Assembly (NCBI GenBank): GCA_036362985.1
Contig: JAYGXS010000004.1
Span: 47,768,377-47,832,376, forward strand
From: Ligula intestinalis
Lineage: Eukaryota > Platyhelminthes > Cestoda > Diphyllobothriidea > Diphyllobothriidae
Direction of reading: 5' to 3'
Length of the DNA: 64,000 nucleotides
A program made the position numbers and the translations under genes. The notes under the pieces are model-generated. The model did not search any database. It worked only from the letters and a program-made list of their open reading frames with translations, and was not told the DNA's origin. This document shows, in pieces, positions 26,901 to 38,900 of the stretch (positions are counted from its first letter, which is position 1; every line of letters starts with the position of its first letter).

Positions 26901-29900
26901 CCTAATTTTTATTAGAATAAGAGAGTTGTAGATTACAAACCTCAAACTCCGCCTGATAGCCCGCATCTTCATCCGCGTGATAAAGGGCAACGCGTTGAGG
27001 CAAGTCCGCGGCGGGAATAGGCTCGTGTGGTGAGTCTTCAAAGCGCGTCATTGTCAACACCAGAGGTGTCCGCTGATCGCCCGCATTGCCGTTCAGACGC
27101 GCAACCTCGTAGCCCTTGTAGTTGCATGACGACCGCCTAAGAGAAAGAGAACATTTGAAGAAGAGTAGGTTTGGCTACAAAACCGCTGCATTGCGAAGAA
27201 AGTGGGTTCCGGATCAACCTAGGTGTACCCGCGGTCTACCTTGCGTAGTGTTTGGAAGCCAAATCCAACCCCAAAAATCGCAAAGAAACAGTCTCGGAGC
27301 AGTAACCAGAATGCCTTTAAAGGGGGTAAGAGGAGGTTGAGGTCTCGCAAACTGACGAGGTTGCGAAATAACACGAAGGCCGATTACAGATCGAAACTGC
27401 GAATGTTCTTGTTACTTTGTCTTACAGAGAAAATAAGTGCTCGGACTGAGGAGACAGTACGAGGTAGATGGAAGACAAAAGTTTAGGAGCTACAGAGTAC
27501 CGCCCAGAAGACGAACAGAATGGGAGCACTACCAACTGTAGGAGTTCGACAACCAAACGTACACAACCCTCCTTAGTAAGGAAAACGTCCAGCTGAAGAC
27601 TGAGGGCCTGAAAATGTAGCAGCCAAAAAACCACGAATAGGATCAAATATAGCAGTACTGGCCACAGCCACATCCACTATTAGTAAATATATCGGAGAAA
27701 TATGATAGCCGACATCCACGACTTGGGGACCACCGGGGGGTAGTGAAGAGTTTACAGTTAACGTTTTTGTGTAGAACGTCGAAAGCAGAAGACAAACCAG
27801 ACAACCAAAGGGAAGCGCTCGCTCCAAACCATATTGTCGGGTCAGAATGATGACAGCATAGGAGTGTACGCAAAATCGAGTAACATAAATCGACTACACT
27901 GAACAGAGCAGGAGAAGAGAAACGGTGTGGTAATATAAGAAAATGCCGCTACCGATATGCTCACAGAGTAAGCGCATTTGACTCACCAGTACAGGAAGGA
28001 AAACGGTCCAACGCAGCAGAGCATGAGAAGAACAAAGACAGCACCTATTATTCCCCCAATGGCATTGTCATCTAATTCCATACGAGAGCTCTTGGGAGGT
28101 GATTGTAGCAGAGCTAAAAAAAGGGAAAATAGAAATGTCAGAAAAAAAAGCTGAAGCAGACGCGAACGGATAATTGATTAAATTGGATTAAAGTAAGAAT
28201 AAATTGGCAGTTCGCGCACGCATTGCGGCCAAACCTCAAAGGTCGAAAGAGGGTTTGTTAAAAAAATATTTCTGGGCGAGGAAGCAGTGTGGGTAGGCTT
28301 CACAAGAGCGCCAGGAATTGAAGGAAAGACCGCCTGTCACAGTCACAGGTTGGAAAATTTACATAAGGAAGTACGGGAATTCTACTGGTTCCGTAGTTAA
28401 ATATAAGGAGCAACTAAATATGGTGCCGCCCTTTAGGTCTCGTGACACAGAAAAGACAGAGGAAGAAGGAACCATCAAAGCCAAGCCAAATTTCTGAGCT
28501 GTTGTAAGTCATGTTCATCAGAGGAAAGGAACACCAACTGACGTCTCATTGTGCCCCAGCAAGCGAAAGACTATAACGGTCAGCATAGTGGAAGCAGAGA
28601 GGAAAGCGAGCAGCAAAGAAAGATACTCAAGCGTCCTTCGATTCCAGTTTAGCGTTTAAAATGATGACGGCCGTGGTTGGTTCGAAGAGAGCACTGTGGC
28701 CATTTTCAAATAAACCTATCTACAATAAGGCGTACATTTACTTCTAAAACTAAATCCACTTCGTTCTCTCCTCCAACACGCAGTGTATTTCAGTGGAAAA
28801 CGCAAGTCAGGACCACATTATATGGATGCGGGCTCATTGGTTAGCAAAGCTGAACAGTTCCCCTGTGCAAGCCACACAACCTGGTCTCTGACACCACGCG
28901 AAACAGGCTTAAAAGAAACAGGGAACTCTCTCGGAAGCTACAGAAGTTGGAGAATGTCCCAAGAGCCATATTAAAATGGACCGCTGCAGCCTGACTGTCA
29001 GAGCTGAGTAGCAACAAGGGATCCTATCATTTGGTCCTCTTCTAAGTCGCGACTGCTAGCGCATCTTCATATTGATAGTACTGAATTACCATGAGGGGGG
29101 AGGTACGTGAGTACCGACAACTCTCTCCTCCCTCTTCTACGCACTAGTAGTCAACCCTCCAATGAATCGGTCATGGGGCGAGGGCAGCATCTGACTTGAG
29201 CAGGTGCAGACTGAGGGTAACCTTATTAACATACGCAAGCAGCTAGTGTGCTGAACAACCACGCATTCTGTCTGTCGACACACCAGTTGAACTACCGATT
29301 TCGATTATGTCCACTATATGCTCCATAACAGGGTGGTGCAGGGACGGTGACTTGCGTGTGAATTAGTTTTAAGTGGTAGCAGACTTGCGCAGCATCTATC
29401 ACACTCTCTCTTTCCTCATCTGCCCGAGCCCGGTGCCAAGAAGACCGGAGGCGAAATCGGGCACGAAAAATAGATACACAGTGTAGCTTCGGGTGACGAG
29501 CAATCCTATCTACGAATATTTCAGGTAACGAGCAAGCCACTGGCAGAAACCTTTCCATTGACGAACTTCCGCCCAGCGAAATAGCTGTCAGTGCTTTGGT
29601 GTCCGCCGTTGAGCTTTGCTCCCAGGGCGTGGGTTCTCGGTCATCTGCAGCCATTCAGTGAACGGATGCAGTTTGATTAGCTACATTTCGTAAGAGGAGT
29701 GTTTCACATGACGAGCTCGGTTGTCGACAGACACACACCCACACGAAAGTGTAACTTTTGTTTCTGACGATGGCCAAGTTCACCACAGAGGTTGCTGCTT
29801 CACTGGCGGTTGACGCTTTATTTAAACTCCATATGGTGCCCGAAGATGAGGGAACAGGTGATTCAAATTAAGGGGAAGAGGGATAGGGCTGACGACAAGA

Positions 29901-32900
29901 GGACGGGGTACTCTTAGTAGTTGCCGATTCAACCCACAACGGATGCAAAAGTGCCCGACAAGACCGACACGTGACAACAAAGTGCGATCACATTATGGGC
30001 AGGCACAGTTGGCAGCATCTGAGTTGTAGCCACTGGGGGGGGGGGGGGGTGTTCAACAAGAGCTAAACGTGTTTTACAACTGCGGTGCCACGGAGGACAT
30101 GAGGGAGCGGTCAGTACTGCGAGGTATGGATAAGTTGGGAGCGTGTCCATTAGGGTATATGCGACTACTCCGAACCTTCAAAGTGACTTGGCGGTGCGGG
30201 AATGAAGATTGAGGTTGTGTATTGCCAACATTTTCTAACTGGAGTCTGCTTTTTTACCATATGGCAGGCGACATAATTATCTTCACAATTATGTGGAGAT
30301 CTTCCAGCCTCTTTTCCTGTGAGGTGGTAAACAGTGAATTTCTGAATACCGAGATTTAAACATCACACGAGGCTGCCGAGCTCCACCGGGGGTCACGACT
30401 CTAGTATACTGCAAAGAGTGTCCGATTTAGTCGAAGCTACTTGCCGGATTGCGTATCACACTCTCAGTAGGATTTGCTGGAGGCGAGATTCAGTTGTCCG
30501 AGTGGTGAAGATGAGTTCTGCGGAGGGCGCACGCACACACACATACGTCTGAAGCTGTGAAAACCAGTGTGAGTACGACCAGGCACGTGAGAGGTACTCG
30601 ATTTTTTTCTTCTACGGCAATATGCGAATGAAAGAAGGGGTGAGCGCACGGGAACGTCTGAGAGCGTAAGGCCATTAGTTGCTCAGCGGCCATGCGCAGA
30701 GACTGTGGCGGATGGCAGTTAAAAGGGCGCGCTGAGTCACACTAAACCAAACGGACAAACAAGGTGGAATAAGACCGAGGTTAACAGCCCGGAGGTCCTT
30801 TTAGAGTGGCGGATGAAGAGTAGGCAGGCGGGCATATGATTTCAGCAGTCTGTTTTGAAGTAGCAGCGGAAAGCTACAAACGAAAGTCGCTAAACTGACA
30901 AATCAAATAAGAAAGGAAAAAAGATGTGCTCATGACGAGGACGGGCGTGAAGCAATTATATTAGGAGGAATCTAGTTTTTCGTTAAGCAGGCAGGCATTC
31001 CAGGGTTATGATCCCGTCCTACAATCAGAAGTGAATCACTGAACAAGTGCCCTGCGTGACTACCTCCAAGTACATGACATGAATGAACGAAACATCAGTG
31101 AGGCGTTTACTTTTTCCTGCTACCGGCTGTGTGAACAAGGCCCACAAATGGAGGTAACAGGTAAAATGGCCAGCTGAAAAAAAAACAACGGTGCCTGCAA
31201 TAGCAACTTCCGACGTGCTTATCATTCCCAATTCGACATATTCCAAACTCCAACCGAAAAATCCAGATACTGTTATTACTGAGATCCCTTATTTCATCTT
31301 AAAGACAGATGATACCAATGAGCAGTACCCCCACGTGACGTTCTTTAAACTCTCGCAGGAAAAAGGTGGACAAGGGCATGTAGGTTAATTTGACACACGA
31401 CAGACTACTGGTACTAAAATGGTGTTTTTAGCACATCTTTAAAACTCATATAACCCAAATAGGAAAAATTCAGCGGCCTTGATGGGGTTCAGACAATAAA
31501 TGTTTCCAGCACTTGCGGTCCTAAGCTTCGACTAGGAACCCAGCAAAGTTTAAACAGTAAGCTGGTTGCGTAAACGGGGTTCTATAAACTATTAATGCAA
31601 TATCAACCAGACCGCCCCTGGGTGCGCTTAATTGATCAATGTTTTCGATCAGACGATTACTGAAATAGACAAAATACATATGCGTCTGGGTGACTACCTC
31701 GCAGAAGTCAACGGGTCTTTCGAGAGCTGCCGGAAAGCGTGACCCAAAGGGATTCTTGCAACATAAATTGTACAAGAGATGACATAAAACGCGATCTTCA
31801 GGTAGAAAAAGTGAGGCTACGATCTGCTACAAAAATACGCCCTATTTAGTTAAATTTGCACATGCAGCTTTGATACAACGACTCGCAGAGACGAACAAGT
31901 CCTAAATCTAACCATGCACACCTTATCACCTGCCTCGGATGCCGGGCCGGCTAGAGATTGACCTTCTGTCCGCAACTTGTCCAACCCCCCCCCCCCCCCA
32001 CCCCCTTTCCCTCACCCACCGACCCTGACAACAATAACGCGAAATCTGTCCACTAACCACCATTGTTTATTTATTTCAGTACCATATAAATGTAAAGGCC
32101 TGATGAGAAATAATCGAAAACAAACGTATGTTCGCCAATTTATCTTCTGAAATTTTCCATGGGAATTTTCGCAAATTTGAAACAACGACTCTCGTCTATT
32201 GATTGCAGCAAAAGTGTGTGAACAGCGCATTAGAATTTTGGCAGTGGTTCAGTTCAGCCTGGACAAAAACTGCATTTATATAGCCTTTTCGTGGGCTTTT
32301 AGTTAGCAACAGTGATGGTTATGAACGGCGTATTCCGTTGGACAAAGCGATAAGGACGGAGAGGCGGCGATCAAGCAATCTGCCTCCATATCCCGCGCAA
32401 GTGTTCCGAATGAGTGCACTCAAATCAGGCTATGAAATCTGCGTTTGTCGCTATCGCTGGGTGACGCTGTTATCGGACATACATGGAGGGCAAAAGCGTG
32501 GGGATAAGAAGGGGGTGTGGAGGAGGGTTTTATAGCACTGTCAGTCACTGTGTCCAAACACATATCCAGTCGTCCTGAATTAGTCCTGTCCTCCGCAGAG
32601 GATGGGCCTGGGACAAAGAGAACTGGAAGTTCTGCTAGTATCCTTGCTAAAGCTCTAGGTAGGCACTGGTCAAGACCGCATTGCCAGCACAGTGGTCATC
32701 CTCATCGACAGTTTATTCTGACAAAAGGAAACCGATGAATGCAGATGGTTGGCTATTTTATTTTTTGGCTGTAAGGTGAGAAGCAAACATAATTGCGCGT
32801 TGGTGTTGGTGGAGGGGAAAAGAGGATGAAGCCACAAAAGAGACCGACAGCACACTGGCTCCTTACAGACCATGTGGACAGAGAAAAAAATTGAGCATAA

Positions 32901-35900
32901 ATGCCATTGGCTAGTCACTGGCAGCTTTGAATTTTCAGGTTTAAGAAGTGAAATCGTGGGAGGAGTCAAAGACAGATTCCCTATTGTAATACAGGCAACA
33001 GTAGCTTATGTAGCCCCACTCATTAATCCCTACAACCTGCATTTTTTTCCTGCGAAAACGGTTGTTACAGGGTTTTATGGGTGGGGAATTAGGACAAGCA
33101 GTGAACTATACTTTAATAAATGCTAGACATTTTTATTTTACTGTATTTAGAAGTTTTGTTTATTTATATCTGTAGATTTTCCTAATCTGTATTATCATTT
33201 AACTTGTTGCGAAAAAACCTGATTATCAAATTGCAGGTTTCTTGAATTTCCCGAAAAATTGTAATGGTGGTTAGGAGGTCGTCTACTTCAACTTACCTGT
33301 GGTCCAACTTACCGTTCTGGAGTTATATTAGTATAGTCCGCGGCGCGAAGCGCCGCGCACACCTTCCATTTACATGCGGAACAACCTGCTCCCAGCGGCC
33401 GCGGGAAGCAACTTCGACTACATTTTTCCACTTTACACTTACCTCTAAAAATTTCGTTCTATGCCTATTCTATTTCCCCACCCCAGAAAAACTCTATAAC
33501 CACCGTTTTTGCAGGACGAAATGCTGGGACTAGGAGTATATGAGTGGGGCTATATAAGCAACTTTTGCCGTAATACAGAAAGGGAGAGAGCATATCTTTA
33601 TGGAAAAGCAATATAGGTCAAAATAAGTACTTTACGGGAAGAATAGGCCTAAGCATAATGACATAATGAGATGAGTCGAGCACCGGATCAAATAATTTAG
33701 TGTCCTGAGTTTTGGGCTCCACACGAGAAGCCATTTTCAGAGCGAATGAGAAAACAGCAAGCGCTCACTACGCGTGAATGGGGTTGGTAGGGGGTGGGGT
33801 GGAACTTGTGATTGGTCATAGTGTGGAAAGAAAAGCAACGAAAATGAAGTAAGGGGTACACTACCGACAGATACTAGAGGGGAGGCTGGAATTGTCACTT
33901 CTGGATTGATGGTCGTCATCAGTCGGCCCTACCTAACCTGAGAAGGCGCATCACGCGGGACTCGAATCCGCGCTTTCTCGATGATCAGTCAAACGCACGA
34001 AATATTGAGTCACAAGCTAACTGTCCTGTTGGTTGCGTTCGGGCACATGAACTGTAGTGGAGTTCACTCAACCATCGCGTAACCTGATCGGTGAGCGAAA
34101 ATTACCCAAAAACTAAGAAAACTCATATTGCGAAGTTGAGGTATAGTGGCGAAAAAGAGTGGAGAGCGAGAGAGGTTTGTGTTCATGGATGATACTTGCC
34201 AATGCGGACATGGCCAGAAGCTCTTATGGACATGCCTAATCGCATACGCTCTGACTCTCTTAGTGCATGGGCAGGCCTCATCAGCTGCGCAACGGCAGAT
34301 TAGAACAAGCTCAAGGGTTCAAATTGCAACTCTTAGCTGCTACAGACTGCAGACTTTAAGTTAAGTAGGTGCATCACTGTAATGCTAACATTACTCTAAC
34401 CGTCCTCTAAAGCCTAAGTCTAGGGTATCCATAAATTCTGACTTCTCGTCTGTTTAACTCATACTTACTCAATCGCGCTGTTCTATCTGTTCCGATTACG
34501 ACAATCACTAGACGGGAGCAAATCGTGGGATTCATTGCCATGCACTTTCTCTTTGGGCTCTAACAATAAAAGATCGCAACCTGAGGAAATAATCCATAGT
34601 TTACTAATTTAAACCCAAAAGGCGAACATTGGTATCCAGTTCAAGGAACTTGCCTGCCGTCTCGCAAATACATTCCTCCTTGTCTTGTCTAAAAATTAGG
34701 TAAGACACAAGGCTGACCGAAGGCTGGAACAATAGGTTGATATAACAGAGCGTCCAGGTTCATCAGCAAGTGCTGCATTTGAGGTGGGTCCAATCACCAG
34801 TGTTTTTTCAGAGTATTTAGTTATTTGTACAAGGTCTTACACCTGGGCGGGAACCCGATGTTTCCTTGAATCGTTGGACCTATTAATGGCCCATCTTGGA
34901 TTGTGTACGGGTAATTACTCCCACAGCCTCGAAATCGCAGGAATTGCTCCTCTGTGGATGGTACATGACTATTTACGTCGGCCGGACGCCCCATCACACA
35001 GTCGTGTGCGATTCGCGAATGCGGAATCACATGTTGTATTTAGCAGGCAAAAATAACACCTCAACATTTTTTATAACTCCCATATATCAGAAAGATATCA
35101 GATGTGCTAATGACCTACTGACTATTGCACACCGGCCTTTAATTACCATGTGCAAATGGGTCTCCAGGTAAAGCCTAGAGAGCAATCTCATGTGATCCAT
35201 CGTACCTCATGCATAACCTAGCTCTAATTTCGTAGTTTAACTGTGGGTCAACTCGAATGAATACATATTCCTTGGTGACGTAAAGGGCATTCTAAAGCGC
35301 ACGCGATTTGCCCTTTGACTGCATGAAATACACAACAAAGATTGTTATTAATACCGTGTGTCACTTAAAGATCCTACTCCAGTTATTCCAAACTGGATCA
35401 TGACGAAATCGAAGAGGCGAAACCAGCGTTGGAAATAAGGAGCGCAGCGGACCCTTTTTCTTCTCCAACGAGGAGTTAAAAACCGTAGTTGACGGAAGTT
35501 TCCGCCCGACAAATGGTCCGTGGGCGCGTAGCTCAACTGACAGTATCATATATGACCGATTCCCGTCAAGTCAAAAGCGGCATAAAAACAGACGGGTACC
35601 GCATGAATTGAACGAAAGTAAACAATATCGCCTTAGAATTCGTTTAATACTTTTTTTCCTCACAAAAATGATCAGCTTGCAAATCATATGACACCATCAC
35701 AACCAATGATGGCCCATGATCCGGAAAGGGGAAACGACTGTAATGTGGCAATTGCGCAAGTGATTACTCGAACAGAATGCAAAATAGCCTATGAACTGAT
35801 TGAACGTTGGAATTTTAAAAAGAACACGGTCCCAGATCATGTCGGTTTCCCGTCGGGGTATAGTTTCTTGTGCTTTTATAAAACGGACTTCCTTTCCGAT

Positions 35901-38900
35901 CTACTGCCTCCAAAAATACAGTACTTTTCATGCTGCAAGTTAAGCTCGGATAAGTAAACCAACGCTCGACTACTTTCCTGTCTCATCAAATAAGGTACCT
36001 GCACTTTCAGGATAGACTTTAATATGCGACCTGTCATTTTTAAATAATCCAAATAGTCTATACTTCCGCCAGTCTACGGGAAGATTAAACGGAGCTCCAA
36101 GATATTGGCGACCCAAATCGCAGGACCATGGAGAATAGAGCTCTGTTACCAACTTTCGTCGGAAACAGAAAAATTTCTCTCATCGAGTCCTTCGGTCTAG
36201 TGAACAAGTCGCTGTGGTACATGTGGGGGGGGGGGGAGAGCGTGCATGGAAAGGCCTGTAAGATGGGAAAAAGCAGACGCGACAGACCTACTCTGGGTGT
36301 TCATGTGAGATAAAAGCAAGCTTTTTATCTGTCCTGGACTGAAGCCCTCCGTTTCTCGGCAGAATGTAGTGAAAAAAGAGTGCATGGACACATCGTCGGT
36401 GGACCCAATTCCTTTTGACTTTCATTTCTACCATTCATGCTTAGCAGTGCGCCCGACTATGGTAGTTGCGTGCTATTGTATAAAGGTGGCCGACTACGCA
36501 AGCCTATGCCGTTTTTTTTAGTGGGGGACGGCTGGCTACAAAGTTGTGCTAGTTATTGTACAAGTAGACAATGGAACTAACGGCGGCGTCTGTTAATCCG
36601 GACTTGGAACTATACCGTGAGGCCGGGGCTTGCGGCACTACAACTGGTCTTTTCGGGAGCAAAAGGGCATTTACGCAGTACTGAGTCTGTAACATACGTA
36701 TGCCCAACTGTGAAGATAAGTCTGCTGGCCCAAAGACATCATTCATCCACACTTCTGAGCTTCTAACAAGCATACAGAAACATACGGTTTTCAGCTCAAC
36801 TTCCAAAAATGTGGCTTCCCCTGTCCGATCGGCATCATGCGGTTAAACCCTTTTGTCTTACATACCTTCCTATAGAGACGGACCCAGGAATTAATAAATT
36901 ATCCGCAGACCAGGGGCCCCACCAGAACAACAATGGGTTACGTACCAACCAGGAACACAGGCAAAATAAGCCCTCAGAGCTTCATGCTCAACAATAAATA
37001 TAAGGTTTTACAGCTCGATCGTAACCACATATGTGTTGGCTTCAGACAATACGTCGGGGGGAAGAAACCTTGACGGTGCACAATTCAGCTGCCGGCAATG
37101 GCAAACCAATTGTTTGTTTGATGAAATCAGCGCGACACACAATTATGGCAGGGTACTAAGGACCGGGATATGAGTTTGATTGTAGTACGACAGATCTTCG
37201 AAACATTAACTTTATTCCTAGGTCCCCTGTTCATAATGTCCCAAGGGCAGCACAATGTCATGATGACCGGAAATGGGCTACAGCATAGTAACAGACCAGA
37301 CATAACGGCCCTGTAAATGCACGTTGCACACAACGCTATCAGCTCGATCGCCACAATAGGAGCGTCACTTATTTGTACCATAGGCAAACGAGTTACTGTA
37401 AGGCCGCATTAGAAAAAAGCTTTTCACACAGCAAAAGGTGGTCTGCGAAAAAGAAAACGCGATAAATACTGACGAATACAAAACTGGAAAATAAGAATAG
37501 GATCGGCCGTGTGGTGCAGCAACACAGAAAAACCGTAGATGGGGGGGGGGAGGTTAGTGCACGCTGACAATCGCCATGGGGGAGTGGCATGGGTGAATTA
37601 GTATTTTATTTATGATGTAAGATGGCAACCAGAAAAAAAGGCGTTTAACCTACCTTGTAAATTAATTTTAAATGCATTGGAAAGATTGCTCTTCGTGGCA
37701 CAGTTTAATCCATCCAGGCAGTTTGGCGGACGACAAGCGGACTGGACGGAGAAGAGGATCTCCTCGGCGTTGTAGTTATTTATGATGTGCCGCGGAAGAA
37801 CGCCCTAGGTAATATGTTACGGAGGATGAGGAATGGGAGGGAGGAGCAGTTAGAGGACGGTCAAACGGTTGATATAATTTCCCAGTATATAGTGCGAGAA
37901 CACTTACCAGGTACCAATTTGCCTCCGGGAGGGGTTTCGACTGAACCAGGTGGCAATTAGGGCTGTCCAGAGCGGAGGATTGTATACAGACGGCAAAGCG
38001 CAGGCGATCTGCTGATAGTGCCTCCGGTGTCTCCTGCAACCATGCAAGCTGCAGACCATCAGGCACGAGAGTGATGTTGCTGAGCTGTGGAATGGACAGG
38101 GCTACAAATAAGCCCCCCAAAAAACGGCAGCATAAAGAGCACACACAGATATCCGAGAGAAGTATGGAAGAAGAAGAAGAAGAAGAAGAAGAAGAAGAAG
38201 AAGAAAAGACGGCGGAAGATATAGGGATTATTTTTTTTTAACAAGAGACGTGGAATACAACTTACGCAGGCAGTGAGTGTAGGCTATGATATAACTACTG
38301 AAGTTGCTGGTGCCAGCAACAGTCTCCGCGGCGACCTGAATCCAGTAGCAGGTGGAATGGTTCAAATCCCTGGCAACAAAGTGGGTGACCTTCGAGGTCG
38401 ACATAAGGATTGGCGTAGAATCGTCGCATGCGGACAGCTGTTGGGATAGAGGGGAAGACACTTTTGCGCATAACGAAAATCTCAGAATGGGAGGACAAAA
38501 TGGAGAGGGAAAACGGACGACGATAGGAAGAACAGAACATGAAATGGCTAACGGCATAAGAAGCCGCATCGGTATCACCATCATCATCATCATCATCATC
38601 ATCATTGTCAGCACCATCTGCCTAATAAACAGAAATTATATACTAGGTCATTATGATCTTCTCTTCAGTCCAGAGAATTCGATTACTCCACAGGTTTGCA
38701 ATCTTCAGTCACAACGGTTACCACATCGTGATAGTATCAAAACGCTTAAGGCTGATTGTGATGAAACTAGGCGCTGCATACGAGCTAGAAAAACGTCACT
38801 CACTCACTCTCTCTCTCTCTCTCTCTCTCGACCAAAATCGATGAAAAACCAGATGGAATAATGTTTAGTAGGGAGGTAGAAGGCATTAAGCGTGCGACAA

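Larger units (their letters stand above)
28114..34842. other. Long RPTP intron region (exons 10-11)
   Basis: No exon with matching phase was found here, apart from the doubtful 34843-34951 just outside it. Contents: homopolymer G at about 30039-30051 and C at about 31986-32000, the foldback element 33004-33559, and the SINE 33885-34050. The minus frame at 29292-29654 (120 residues, Arg-rich) has no recognised domain. Confidence 0.5.

Noticed and set aside
29292..29654. 120-residue open frame on minus (Arg-rich)
   Set aside because: No domain, no splice-phase fit with the RPTP exons and no codon pattern I could recognise; probably chance or repeat-derived.
31698..31754. Extra RPTP exon before the transmembrane exon
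   Set aside because: It has AG and GT borders, but the acceptor is weak and adding it does not restore frame; the model closes without it.
33264..33533. 89-residue frame on +
   Set aside because: It lies inside the foldback element and includes the hairpin; not a gene.
38085..38090. Nearer acceptor CCACAG for RPTP exon 8
   Set aside because: Out of phase with exon 7; the TTTGTAG site at 38102 keeps frame and adds a sensible FN3 start.
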